The position numbers and the translations under genes were made by a program. From Prevotella melaninogenica (GTDB taxonomy: Bacteria; Bacteroidota; Bacteroidia; Bacteroidales; Bacteroidaceae): 64,000 nucleotides of DNA. Positions 27,901-36,493 of this stretch are shown piece by piece (positions within the stretch are counted from its first letter, which is position 1; every line of letters starts with the position of its first letter). The stretch covers positions 751,501 through 815,500 of the forward strand of contig NZ_CP072348.1 of the NCBI RefSeq assembly GCF_018127925.1, given 5' to 3'. The notes below the pieces were generated by a model. The model was not told the DNA's origin. It was given only the letters and a program-made list of their open reading frames with translations, and did not search any database.

Positions 27901-28969
27901 GTATGGTTTGTTGAATATTCAGCAGGATGACCTCACTGGGAGGGAATGGAACGTAGTCTGTCTTGATGAAGCACATACCATCAAGAATGCCAATACGAAG
28001 ATGTCAAAATCGGCTATGCTGTTGAATGCACAACGCAAAATTATCCTTACGGGTACTCCTATTCAAAACCATCTTGCAGAGTTGTGGAATCTCTTCCAGT
28101 TTATTAACCCTGGTCTTTTAGGAAGTGCAGAACAGTTCAAGAAGAAGTTTATCCTGCCTATTGAAGGAGATAACGACAAAGCACGCCAAAGCCAGTTACG
28201 TCGTCTGATTTCTCCGTTCCTTTTACGTAGAACGAAAGCAGAAGTCATTGACGAATTACCAGCAAAGAACGAAATAAAACTCCCTGTTGAACTATCATCG
28301 GAGGAGATGGCTATGTATGAGGTTAAAAGGCGAGAAACAGAGGCGAAGATTCTTGAAAATAAAGCTGACAAGGTAAGTACGTTGGCAGAGATTACTCATT
28401 TGCGCCAGATGGCGTGTAGCTGTTCGTTGGTTGACAAGAAATGGAAGCTACCAAGCAGCAAAGTGCTTGCGTTCATAGACTTGGCGGAGAGTCTCAATGA
28501 CAGCGGTAATCGTGCGCTTGTTTTCAGTCAGTTTACCAGTTTCTTTGAAGAGGTGAGAAAGGCGATGGATAAGGCAAAACTTCCATATCTTTACCTTGAC
28601 GGAAGTACACCAATGTCCATGCGTGAAAAGCTGGTAAGAGAATTCCAGACGGGGAAGTGTCCTTTCTTCCTCATTAGCCTAAAAGCTGGAGGATTGGGAC
28701 TAAATCTTACGGGTGCAAACTATGTTATCCATCTTGATCCATGGTGGAATCCTGCCATCGAACAACAGGCTACCGACCGCGCTTATCGCATCGGTCAAAA
28801 ACAGGACGTAACAGTCTATCGTCTAATTAGTCAGCACACCATTGAGGAGAAAATACTACGTTTACATAAGACAAAGCGCAACCTTTCAGACTCTCTTCTT
28901 GAGGGTTCTGATATCTCTCATGCACTGACGCAGGAAGAACTACTTGAACTGTTACAAGACAATAGATAA
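24938..28969 (+). CDS. SNF2-family helicase-like ATPase
   Basis: 1343 residues from the ATG at 24938 (MLSFSSLNSNERTLLMLM); the frame is open from 24818 but that start lies inside the recA terminator. The C-terminal third has SNF2 motifs: DDMGLGKTVQTIALL (I), CLDEAHTIKN (II), LTGTPIQNHLAELWNL (III), ALVFSQFTSFFEEV, KAGGLGLNLTGANYVIH (V) and RAYRIGQKQDVTVYRL (VI). The roughly 850-residue N-terminal part has no motif I can name. Bacterial members are DNA translocases involved in transcription or DNA-protein remodelling; the substrate is unknown. Confidence 0.9.
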   Translation: MLSFSSLNSNERTLLMLMAYFYKYGQPKKKLSNLLEKIMLPSLSDLAFKRLMTDGLLIEVNLHYYGGGKVLYINKDMLIPSLFELFKEENSLLLQHIRRLYKKTYNNEKPSPLVRLIIYYIAPNAEEAISTSYAQVLDSFNDCCLNLIDEREYETFFLSMPTELLSFVLNATLRMAMAQDRIIDWEYLKLLVFSRKKTGSNVVKKNELDSVFAYYYYLGTGKICINLKTSISNIFTLQIAAIDALYKGDYALAYKLYTKVMTANNKVAPIKGLFVNPIANYYFAIAAIFTNTETSLKKLETMMKRNGDREYTPTYFLVQPLKAYFYDKSDANIRKESYLELCKEPDMQMVSWLTWTMYPSFGILPTKATKPINPPNWAFLQLETGIMESSSSEANMVKDFGGTSLLSRLEVKSLWQLRLETLIAENQTVGNQTAETVRDTMLVYLLRYGIVVPILKRRLKNGSWSVGKELSVRELINLDVPGLDSVDQRIKEGIFSWEYSVYIEKYLYLFVDCDHIYTGSTYDLQPVKIHKDNPHLIIDKRSDGSFSVSTNVKELQRGEKSSFFYKKNSETDYSVFTPSEFEYKTYKEILAQEIYPAEAETLLIQLIKAVGGKTEIHSNMVAELDDLQRVDVQPCITLRVVSTANNCFQLTALVSISDSLSFVPGKGNVTTIAEQEHKKVQLVRNLKKERDYLKAINEGLIEAEFFDEGEAWKPQSITDSITLPIYTMLPFIQWCKEHRDICIMEWAEGSKIKYYPGISSSAAHISFKSKNNWFEVEGDIEISEGQVISLQKLLGLMHQSAHQKYILIGDNEFITISTQLSRILKRLDTVTTENRSHLQIAPAAVSLLGDLLDDSSLNIKRNEAMDTLRQRIEACSKTIPVVPKTLQAQLRDYQEEGFEWMSRLTAWGAGVCLADDMGLGKTVQTIALLLEQSENGASLIVAPSSVVPNWRNELQRFAPTLNLTILNQSEDRSKDIKEAKAGDVIITTYGLLNIQQDDLTGREWNVVCLDEAHTIKNANTKMSKSAMLLNAQRKIILTGTPIQNHLAELWNLFQFINPGLLGSAEQFKKKFILPIEGDNDKARQSQLRRLISPFLLRRTKAEVIDELPAKNEIKLPVELSSEEMAMYEVKRRETEAKILENKADKVSTLAEITHLRQMACSCSLVDKKWKLPSSKVLAFIDLAESLNDSGNRALVFSQFTSFFEEVRKAMDKAKLPYLYLDGSTPMSMREKLVREFQTGKCPFFLISLKAGGLGLNLTGANYVIHLDPWWNPAIEQQATDRAYRIGQKQDVTVYRLISQHTIEEKILRLHKTKRNLSDSLLEGSDISHALTQEELLELLQDNR

Positions 28970-29001
28970 CAGATTTGACCCTCCTTTCGACATATATAAA
29001 G

Positions 29002-29052
29002 TAGGCAAAACAAGAACTTACAATCAGTAGGTTCCTGTTTTGCCTATTTTTA
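29002..29052. terminator. Terminator between the SNF2 gene and the GntR operon
   Basis: 16-bp stem with one mismatch (29002-29017 with 29031-29046), followed by a T-run on the plus strand. Confidence 0.85.
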
Positions 29053-29138
29053 TTTGTATTGTATACAACAACTAACTTATTGGAAGATATCTACAAGTTA
29101 CACTCTCTTGCAAATGTATTTATTTGTGGATAGAACGA

Positions 29139-29501
29139 CTATTGCCGTTGCGCTTTATTCCATTCTTTCTCAATCTCTTCTATTGTGATTCCTAACAGAT
29201 TCATCTCACGGAAGATGGAAGGGAGAGACTGAGTAAGGAATGTTTTACGCCGAGTAGTCATAATTTGCTCACGTGCATCAGCCGAAACAAAGTAACCAAG
29301 TCCACGCCTGTTGTATATTATCTCCTCACGAGAGAGTAGCTCGTAGGCCTTCACTGCAGTGTTCGTATTCACCTGCAGCATAACGGCATACTCCCGGACA
29401 GACGGTATTCGGTCGTCAGCTTTATATGTTCCGGCTATAATCTCATCGCAAAGGCGGTCAGCCATTTGCTCATAGATAGCCTTATTATTTTCGAAATTCA
29501 T
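29139..29501 (-). CDS. GntR-family regulator, YtrA type
   Basis: 120 residues: an N-terminal winged helix (DRIPSVREYAVMLQVNTN, RRGLGYFVS) and a short C-terminal tail without an effector domain, typical of YtrA regulators. These repress ABC-transporter operons. It is the last gene of the four-gene unit starting at 32043. A perfect palindrome at the operon promoter (32110-32133) is the likely operator, implying autoregulation. Confidence 0.85.
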   Translation of the reverse strand: MNFENNKAIYEQMADRLCDEIIAGTYKADDRIPSVREYAVMLQVNTNTAVKAYELLSREEIIYNRRGLGYFVSADAREQIMTTRRKTFLTQSLPSIFREMNLLGITIEEIEKEWNKAQRQ

Positions 29502-29528
29502 AAGCCTTAATATTTAATCCACGTCATG

Positions 29529-30332
29529 TTAAATATTTCTCCATCGGTTGTTGATAACCTGCAGACGTGTATAGAGTTTGTAAGAACTCCAGTACATCAA
29601 GACTGTTAATCCGATACAGATGAGGTTGCTTATAACAGTGGTGAGTGCATTATTAGTTAAGACAAGCTCGTAGTCCGTGTACTCGTAAAGAAGATAGGCA
29701 AAAGTCGTGAGGCTCATTGCAATGCCGATAATGATGACAAATAAGCTGATTAGCGTCTTCAGCCATGCAACCTTGCGGAAGAACATTCCACCTAAGAGTG
29801 TGAATGAATTAGTAAGAAGAACTATTTCGGCGTTAACCCATAATGGAGAACCTGTTCTTAAACTTTGGCAGTATTCATACCACGTTGCGACCAAGGAAGC
29901 TCTTCCACCATAGAAAATAAGCATTGTCGTTAGCTGTTGCAATCCATCGGCAGCGATAAAGGCGATGGCAATAAGCAATGGACAAACCACAGAAACAAGT
30001 ATGAAACGTGCCAAAAACTTCTCAATATTAGTTGCAGGCAGCATCATTTCATTTATACGCTGCTGACGTTTACCGAGGTCGCTGATAATGAATGTAGCTA
30101 TAGTGAAGAATGACATTGCAAATACTAAATTGATAAAAGGTGTATTTCCCCATAACTTAATTCTTATATCAGCATCTGACATAGGCTGTCTCTCAAAGAA
30201 CGGAAAAAACATTATTGCAATAACAAAGAATCCTATGAGAAAGCCTGCAAAGAGTTTAATGATAGAGCGGCGGCGTATAAGAATGAGCCGGCTCATTACT
30301 TTACAGAAGCGATTTATATCAAATTTTTTCAT
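29529..30332 (-). CDS. ABC-transporter membrane protein
   Basis: 267 residues from MKKFDINRFCK; an upstream in-frame start at 30374 would overlap the lipoprotein gene. There are about six hydrophobic segments (FAGFLIGFFVIAIMFF, FVIIIGIAMSLTTFAYLL) and a cytoplasmic loop (GKRQQRINEMMLPAT) seen in bacitracin/lantibiotic-type ABC-2 permeases. It is a probable partner of the ATPase at 31222-32043. Substrate unknown. Confidence 0.75.
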   Translation of the reverse strand: MKKFDINRFCKVMSRLILIRRRSIIKLFAGFLIGFFVIAIMFFPFFERQPMSDADIRIKLWGNTPFINLVFAMSFFTIATFIISDLGKRQQRINEMMLPATNIEKFLARFILVSVVCPLLIAIAFIAADGLQQLTTMLIFYGGRASLVATWYEYCQSLRTGSPLWVNAEIVLLTNSFTLLGGMFFRKVAWLKTLISLFVIIIGIAMSLTTFAYLLYEYTDYELVLTNNALTTVISNLICIGLTVLMYWSSYKLYTRLQVINNRWRNI

Positions 30333-30351
30333 ATTTATATCCTCCTTATGT

Positions 30352-31203
30352 TTATTTAATTCTTGTTGTTTCATTCTTGATCACGGCTTTACCCCCTTCT
30401 ATCATTTGTATTGGCAGACGTGTTGTTCCCGTGATCTTGGCATCTGTATTACCCATTATATAGAAGGATGCCGTGTCTGTGCGGTTGAAGTTTACGTCTA
30501 AGTCAGCATTCCCCGGAACAGCAAAGCGAGCTTTCTTGGCTGTCAGATTTCTGATTTTCAGGTCAGCATTACCTGCTATGGAGAAAGATGTATTGTCTAT
30601 ATGCCCTGAGTTCAGCCTTATTTTGCCATTCCCAGAGATATCAAAATTGGCTTGCTTAGCGGTTAGGCTCTTAATATTTATACCCATATCATCAGCTATG
30701 ACAAAGTTCAACTGATTAATTCTCATCTTATTTATAGTAACATTACAACCAAAATCAGAATTAATTATCAGGTTATCAAGTGTAATAGAGTCTGAGAAAA
30801 TAATCGGGTTAGAGCCTTGCAAATTTATGTGTGTTAAGTTGGGAGCAGTAATATAAAGTTCAATATTGCTATTCACTTTTTCCATGTTATAGGGAAAGAA
30901 TAGCTGACCAAATGCAGTATCTGGGTTCTTTATTTGTACAGTCAATTTGCCATCAATGACATCAAAATCCAAATATGAAAGCAATCTTTCCGGTCCTTTA
31001 ACCTTTATACTGCTTTTCTTGCCTTGTATGATATGAACTGGAACTAATGCTGCAACCTCTAATTCCTGGAACTTTTCAACAGAAATATTCTTGGTTACGA
31101 CCTTACCAAAGTCCCCTTTCTTGCGAATACAAGAACTGAAAAGGAATAGGCAAGCAGCGAAAACAAGGCTGAGATTAATTATTTTTCCAAATGTTGTCTT
31201 CAT
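30352..31203 (-). CDS. GIN-domain (DUF2807-like) lipoprotein
   Basis: 283 residues with a lipobox (LFSSC, Cys 25). The body has short repeats of about 20 residues (KQANFDISGNGKIRLNSGHI, KKARFAVPGNADLDVNFNR) that would build a right-handed beta helix, as in the head GIN/DUF2807 family, which is common in Bacteroidetes and of unknown function. It lies between the ATPase (18-nt gap) and the permease (19-nt gap), so it belongs to the same operon. Confidence 0.75.
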   Translation of the reverse strand: MKTTFGKIINLSLVFAACLFLFSSCIRKKGDFGKVVTKNISVEKFQELEVAALVPVHIIQGKKSSIKVKGPERLLSYLDFDVIDGKLTVQIKNPDTAFGQLFFPYNMEKVNSNIELYITAPNLTHINLQGSNPIIFSDSITLDNLIINSDFGCNVTINKMRINQLNFVIADDMGINIKSLTAKQANFDISGNGKIRLNSGHIDNTSFSIAGNADLKIRNLTAKKARFAVPGNADLDVNFNRTDTASFYIMGNTDAKITGTTRLPIQMIEGGKAVIKNETTRIK

Positions 31204-31221
31204 AATGATATTCCTCCTTTT

Positions 31222-32043
31222 TTATTTTAGTTTGCCTGTTGTCACAGCATTGAACAACAATTCAAGATTAATAGTTGTCTCGCTATCTCCCTCCTGACGT
31301 CGAGCAATCACATTATTGCCCTGAATCGAAGGCTCCGCGTAGAGTACGTCATCTCCCATCTCATTGGTTTGACGAATGCCGAAGGTGTATTCAGCTGTGA
31401 TTTCCTCAGTTGATGCATTCATAAGGATTTGTGAGTTATCAAGTATAATAATGTGGTCAAGCAACTGCTCAACATCATGCACCTGATGAGTAGAGATAAA
31501 CAGCGATGCGTCTTCTGCCATATTGCCAGCAACTACCTTACGGAAAAGTGCCTTTGAAGGAATATCGAGTCCGTTAGTAGGTTCATCCATCAGAAGAATA
31601 CGACAACCAGTAGCAAGTGCAAAACTCATATACACTTTCTTTTTCTGACCCATAGAGAGTTGCTTAAAGTCGAGATTAGAGGACATCTCGAAGTCTGACA
31701 AACACTTTTCAAGGACCTCCTCGCTAAATCGAGGATAGAAGTCTCCATGAATCTTAGCATACTTACTGAGTGACATGTTGGGCAAGTCGTATTCCTCAGG
31801 TACAATATACAGTTCCTCTAACATTTCTGGATAACGGCATGAAGCGGTGTAACCATCAACGATAACACTACCCTTCTTCGGTTTCAGAAGTCCTGCTATA
31901 AGATATAACAGCGTACTCTTTCCTGTTCCGTTCTTGCCTAACAGACCATAAATTCGGTTCTCATTGAGTTGTAGATTCAACCCCTCAAACACGTTGTGCT
32001 TGCTTTTAGGATAGCTGAAAGTAAGTTCATTTACTTGAATCAT
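31222..32043 (-). CDS. ABC-transporter ATP-binding protein
   Basis: 273 residues. Walker A GLLGKNGTGKSTLL (about residues 33-46), signature LSMGQKKKVYMS, Walker B CRILLMDEPTNGLD and a following switch His (STHQVHD). It is the first gene of the operon with the lipoprotein, permease and GntR regulator. Its partner is presumably the permease at 29529-30332. Confidence 0.92.
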   Translation of the reverse strand: MIQVNELTFSYPKSKHNVFEGLNLQLNENRIYGLLGKNGTGKSTLLYLIAGLLKPKKGSVIVDGYTASCRYPEMLEELYIVPEEYDLPNMSLSKYAKIHGDFYPRFSEEVLEKCLSDFEMSSNLDFKQLSMGQKKKVYMSFALATGCRILLMDEPTNGLDIPSKALFRKVVAGNMAEDASLFISTHQVHDVEQLLDHIIILDNSQILMNASTEEITAEYTFGIRQTNEMGDDVLYAEPSIQGNNVIARRQEGDSETTINLELLFNAVTTGKLK

Positions 32044-32109
32044 AGGGCTTTTCTTTTTGATAGATTGTTTTCTTTGATTGCATTTTTTATTCTCATTTTT
32101 TAAACCTAA

Positions 32110-32133
32110 AGTGTACTACCATAATAGTACACT
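32110..32133. promoter_or_regulatory. Probable YtrA operator
   Basis: Perfect palindrome agtgtacta / tagtacact with a 6-nt spacer, lying at the expected transcription start of the ABC operon, directly downstream of its -7 box. Binding by the operon's own GntR regulator is inference. Confidence 0.75.
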
Positions 32134-32134
32134 G

Positions 32135-32142
32135 CAAATGTA
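32135..32142 (-). promoter_or_regulatory. Promoter of the ABC-transporter operon
   Basis: Minus-strand TACATTTG with TTG about 20 nt upstream, abutting the operator palindrome at 32110-32133. Confidence 0.8.
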
Positions 32143-32376
32143 AGACTAAAAATCAATACTTGCAAGTATTTTAGTAAAAAAATGATGGAAAGATAATCAT
32201 TTTCTTATGACCAGCCTCCACTAAACAATCATGCTATTTAGGTTTTCTAAGAAAAAAGAAAGCCATATATAAATAAGGTATAAATGGAATAGAGTGACAA
32301 CTACAAAGCACCTTTTGTAATAAATTTATCATTGCTTCATTTTCTATTCATGCTTAATAGCATCTGAATTAAGCCT

Positions 32377-32464
32377 TAATTGGCTTTCAAAAGACGCCCT
32401 TTTGGAGTCTAACTAACGCCCTTTAAGAAGCCAATTAAGCACCTTTTAAAATCCAACCTTATAA
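32377..32464. repeat. 22-bp-period array J
   Basis: Units start at 32377, 32399, 32421 and 32443, with cttt and acgcc motifs. The arms ttaattggcttt and aagccaattaa are inverted copies. Confidence 0.65.
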
Positions 32465-32550
32465 CCATCAGAATATAAGGAAGTTACAAAGGCAACACAA
32501 AACACACTTTTATACATTTCAAAAGACTTAAAAGCAACAAATTATGTAAA

Positions 32551-33107
32551 GATATTTTTCTGTGTTTTGATAAAAGTACTAACAAACCTTAAACACTTTC
32601 AAAGTATGCCTCATAGTCATCAGAGAGTGTATAGATGCTGTCCCTCTGCCCCATAATCTCTCGCAATTTCATCATCATCAACCATGCGGGAGAGTAATAT
32701 TCGAGTTCAAGCTGATGCTGGATCTCCTTAGCCGACAGTACCTGCTTGATGGATGTCATCATGTGCGCAGTAGAGAACCAATCATACAGCGGTAGTTTGC
32801 TATGTTCCATAACGGTACCCTTTGTCAACGAGATTCTGTTGCCACAGTTCTCACATTGAAAGGATTTCCTTCCAGGCAGCCATTTATACTTTGTAGCTCC
32901 ACACTTAGGACACACAACACCTATTTCCTCTCGAACAGCTCTAAGGTAGTTCTCGCAGCTATCCTCATCAGGGAACATCTGGAAGAAGTCTTTCAATAAC
33001 ATAGGTCTCATATTTGTGACAAATATAATTGATTTTCAGATTTTTACAATGGAGCTATATTGAAATTAACATACCTTAGTACTTTTATCAAAACACAGAA
33101 AGATATT
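32551..33107. mobile_element. Short IS1595-like element without catalytic domain
   Basis: About 557 bp bounded by near-perfect inverted repeats of roughly 30 bp (32551-32580 and 33078-33107, differing at about two positions). The only ORF encodes a zinc-ribbon transposase N-terminus. No target-site duplication could be identified with confidence. Confidence 0.7.
32589..33011 (-). pseudogene. IS1595-type transposase, zinc-ribbon part only
   Basis: 140 residues. The N-terminal zinc-ribbon of IS1595/ISXO2 transposases is intact (VVCPKCGATKYKW, CENCGNRIS), followed by the helical stretch (GTVMEHSKLPLYDWFSTAHM), but the DDE nuclease domain that should follow is absent. It can at best bind DNA. 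It could be a remnant or part of a non-autonomous element mobilised by a related transposase elsewhere. Confidence 0.75.
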
Positions 33108-33242
33108 TCGTACCTTAAAGGATAAATACATTCTATCAAAGAATAAGCCATTAACCACACGCCAAATCCCCCAAAAAAAATAAAAGACAGCTTTTAAGTG
33201 AAGTCTTTAATGAAAAGCACCTATTAAATAACAAGAAAATAG

Positions 33243-33250
33243 TAACTTTG
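33243..33250 (+). promoter_or_regulatory. Promoter of the nuclease gene
   Basis: TAACTTTG -7 box 173 nt before the ATG at 33424, giving a long 5' untranslated region. Confidence 0.55.
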
Positions 33251-33423
33251 TAAACATAAACAATTTACCGTAAAGTTTGAAACTCAAATGGCAAAGGCTG
33301 CCCTTCCCATATATTCTTAACCGACTTTTTGAGACGGAAAGTTCTCTTGTACTCATTAGGAAAGGGAGTAAATGAGGGAGAGACACAACTATCATAAATA
33401 GCATTAAATTCAAAACAACAACA

Positions 33424-34308
33424 ATGAAGCATATATTCCTAAAGACAATCATGCTTTCTCTGTCCCTATTGGCTGTTGCATGCAAAGGAGAGAAACAGAA
33501 GGGAGATTTCTCAACATTAGACAAACCCTTTGTAGAATCCTATAACAACAATAGGTCTGACGACACATATACATCAAAGGGAAAGAAGAATGCGAACCAG
33601 AAAAACACATTTGAAGTAAAACAGGGCTTAGAAATTCCTATCGGTAAAGCCAATATTCCGTCTCTCATACTCTATCGTGAGGGCTATACAACATCGTATA
33701 ACGCAGCAACACATACGCCTAACTGGGTGGCATGGCATCTAACGGCAGCTCACACAAACGGACCTATTAAGCGCAAGGGTATCACCTTCCAAGCAGACGA
33801 AGAGATACCGGCACCACGTGTTGACACTTATGATTATATGCGTTCTGGCTACGACAGAGGACACATGTGTCCTGCTGGTGACAACCATTGGAGCCAAAAA
33901 GCAATGGAACAGAGTTTCCTGATGACGAATATTTGTCCACAAGTACCAGCCTTGAACAGTGGTTTGTGGAATACAGTAGAAAAGCTTTGTCGAACATGGG
34001 CAGAGCAATATGGCGATGTTTATATTGTCTGTGGACCTATCTATTTCAATCGAAAGCATAAGACAATTGGAAAGAATAAAGTGCAAGTGCCTGAAGCTTT
34101 CTTCAAAGTTGTCCTCCGACTGAAAGGCGAACCGAAGGCTATTGGTTTTATATGCAGAAACGCATCGGCTAAAGGACACAAGAAGACTGATTACGTCAAT
34201 ACAGTTGACGAGGTAGAACGCATCACTGGAATGGACTTCTTCTCACAACTTCCTGATAACATTGAACAGGTAATAGAAAGCCAAGCTAATATAAAAGAGT
34301 GGTATTAA
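33424..34308 (+). CDS. DNA/RNA non-specific endonuclease, lipoprotein
   Basis: 294 residues with a lipobox (LAVAC, Cys 20), so probably membrane-anchored and facing the periplasm or outside. The beta-beta-alpha metal motif DRGHMCPAGDN is present (His about residue 147), followed by TNICPQ with the metal-binding Asn. Such nucleases cleave DNA and RNA without sequence preference and serve nutrition or biofilm DNA degradation. The start Met is well placed before the signal peptide. Confidence 0.88.
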   Translation: MKHIFLKTIMLSLSLLAVACKGEKQKGDFSTLDKPFVESYNNNRSDDTYTSKGKKNANQKNTFEVKQGLEIPIGKANIPSLILYREGYTTSYNAATHTPNWVAWHLTAAHTNGPIKRKGITFQADEEIPAPRVDTYDYMRSGYDRGHMCPAGDNHWSQKAMEQSFLMTNICPQVPALNSGLWNTVEKLCRTWAEQYGDVYIVCGPIYFNRKHKTIGKNKVQVPEAFFKVVLRLKGEPKAIGFICRNASAKGHKKTDYVNTVDEVERITGMDFFSQLPDNIEQVIESQANIKEWY

Positions 34309-34331
34309 TAAGGAGTTAAAGACTTTAAGCG

Positions 34332-35864
34332 ATGGTAAATGAAGAACTAAAATATAGGATTTTACAGAACTTCGGATTTACGCCTACTGCCGACCAGCTA
34401 CATGCCGTAGAGGTCTTTGCACGCTTTATGACCGACCGTGATGAGCGTGCTGTAATGATTCTCCGTGGTAGTGCTGGTACGGGTAAGACATCCTTAGCAG
34501 GTGCAATCGTGCGTACAATGCAGGAATTACGACAGAAGGTTTCACTACTGGCACCAACGGGTCGTGCAGCAAAGGTATTCTCATTGAATGCCAATCAGCC
34601 TGCAGCAACGATTCATCGCTCTATCTATCGGGAAAAAGCATTTACAGGACTTGATGGGAAGTTTAATCTGAATGTCAATCTCTTTCATGACCGTTTATTT
34701 ATGGTTGATGAAGCATCTATGATTAGTTTGTCATCAAATAATAGCACTTTCGGTAGCGGTTGTCTACTTGACGACCTTATCCAATTTGTTTACAACGACC
34801 GTAATTGTCGTATGTTGCTTGTTGGCGACAAGGCACAGCTCCCTCCTGTAGGTGAAGAAGAGAGTCCTGCGCTACGTGCGGATGTCCTTCGTGCCTATGG
34901 ACTGACTGTCTATGAGTGTGATTTAAACGAGGTTCTTCGTCAGAGTCAAGACTCAGGCATTCTCTATAACGCTACCGTTATTCGCCAAATGATAACCCAT
35001 GATGAGGTAACGCAACTACCAAAGATTCGTTTCAATGGCTTTGCTGACATCTCCATCGTACCAGGTGATGAACTTATCGAACGACTGGCCTCCAGCTATT
35101 CAGAGGTTGGAATCGACGAGACTATGGTCATCACGCGATCCAACAAACGTGCTAATGTCTTCAATCAAGGTATTCGAAACATGGTTCTTGGACGTGAGGA
35201 AGAACTGACAACAGGCGACATGTTGATGGTCGTGAAGAATAAGTATAAGAACAGCCCAACCCCATCACCTTCCCTCAATGGCAGCCTCAACAATGCTATA
35301 AATAATATAAACAGTCTTACCACACAAGCGACAAGACAGGTTACGCAACTCCCTTCAGGAGGTGGAAAGGAGATAGAAAAACCCGCACTTACCTTCATTG
35401 CCAATGGCGACCGCGCTGTTGTGCGTCGTGTTCGCAATGTTCGTGAGTTCTATGGGTTCCGCTTTGCCGATGTATCACTGGAGTTTCCCGACTATAATAA
35501 TGCCGAAGAGGAGATGACGGTCATCCTTGATGCACTGATGACAGAAGCCCCTGCCTTGACACAAGAGCAGAACGAACAACTCTTCCAACGTGTGTTGGAG
35601 GATTATGAAGACATCCCCTTAAAGGCAGACCGCATGAAAAAGGTGCGCGAAGATGAGTATTATAACGCCCTACAGGTAAAGTTCGGTTATGCTATCACCT
35701 GTCACAAAGCACAAGGCGGACAGTGGGCACACATCTATCTTGACCAAGGATATATGACAGATGAGATGCTCACACCCGACTATATCCATTGGCTTTACAC
35801 CGCTTTCACTCGTGCTACAGAACATCTCTACCTTGTCAACTGGCCCAAAACGCAAGTAGAATAG
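34332..35864 (+). CDS. RecD/Pif1-like ATP-dependent DNA helicase
   Basis: 510 residues. Walker A GSAGTGKTSLAGAI (about residue 46), Walker B FMVDEASMIS, motif GDKAQLPPVGEEES, and the C-terminal UvrD-like motif YAITCHKAQGGQW and LYTAFTRATEHLYLV. Between residues about 307 and 352 a Ser/Pro/Asn-rich insert (SPTPSPSLNGS... GGGKEIEKP) interrupts the conserved core, where relatives are expected to be continuous. The gene lies 23 nt after the nuclease gene. Confidence 0.85.
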   Translation: MVNEELKYRILQNFGFTPTADQLHAVEVFARFMTDRDERAVMILRGSAGTGKTSLAGAIVRTMQELRQKVSLLAPTGRAAKVFSLNANQPAATIHRSIYREKAFTGLDGKFNLNVNLFHDRLFMVDEASMISLSSNNSTFGSGCLLDDLIQFVYNDRNCRMLLVGDKAQLPPVGEEESPALRADVLRAYGLTVYECDLNEVLRQSQDSGILYNATVIRQMITHDEVTQLPKIRFNGFADISIVPGDELIERLASSYSEVGIDETMVITRSNKRANVFNQGIRNMVLGREEELTTGDMLMVVKNKYKNSPTPSPSLNGSLNNAINNINSLTTQATRQVTQLPSGGGKEIEKPALTFIANGDRAVVRRVRNVREFYGFRFADVSLEFPDYNNAEEEMTVILDALMTEAPALTQEQNEQLFQRVLEDYEDIPLKADRMKKVREDEYYNALQVKFGYAITCHKAQGGQWAHIYLDQGYMTDEMLTPDYIHWLYTAFTRATEHLYLVNWPKTQVE

Positions 35865-36203
35865 GCATTTGTAACCGAAGTTTTAATCTCATTACATGGA
35901 TAATAAACATTTCCATAAGACCTAAACAGCATAAAAAACATAATGGTGTGCATCATCTACAGAGGCTATTGACACAGAGTACACCTATGATGCAAAAGGA
36001 ATATACTGCTCTTTTATCTTTATAATAAAACAATCTGGACTTAGCCTGAGTTGGTTTCATTTGTTCCTCCAAGCCTTTCCACATGATTAAACCCGATTTA
36101 ACAATCAGAAGACACTTATCATAGACGCTTACAGAAAACATTCTAAGACGTATTTATCTATTGATGACAACACCTCCACCTACCCTTTTTTAGACTCGTG
36201 TTG

Positions 36204-36291
36204 ATGCCCAACACATGTGGTGCGCATGCCCCGCACCAATGGTGCGGAGGCTTAACACCAATAGTGTTGACCGCTTAACACAAGACGCTAT
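36204..36291. repeat. 22-bp-period array F
   Basis: Units start at 36204, 36226, 36248 and 36270, with the core gcaccaatggtgcgg. A weaker continuation of the same register reaches about 36370. Otherwise 35865-36430 holds no gene that I can support. Confidence 0.8.
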
Positions 36292-36438
36292 GTTGTCAAT
36301 AAGAAAACAAAAGACCATTAGCATATATGAATACGACCATTAACAAATAACAATTACTTGCTTAAACCCAAATCATTCAACCACACTCCTTTATAGTTAA
36401 AACATGCTAAAGACAAACCAACTAAACGAAATTATACC

Positions 36439-36446
36439 TATCTTTG
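36439..36446 (+). promoter_or_regulatory. Promoter of the lipoprotein gene
   Basis: TATCTTTG -7 box 47 nt before the ATG at 36494. Confidence 0.7.
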
Positions 36447-36493
36447 GCAAATATAGTAGTTAAATTTTTTATTCACTAAAGCTTAAAAAGATT

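Noticed and set aside
35953-36141. 62-codon ORF on the minus strand before the array at 36204
   Set aside because: No promoter, no recognisable domain, and poor composition; not supported as a gene.
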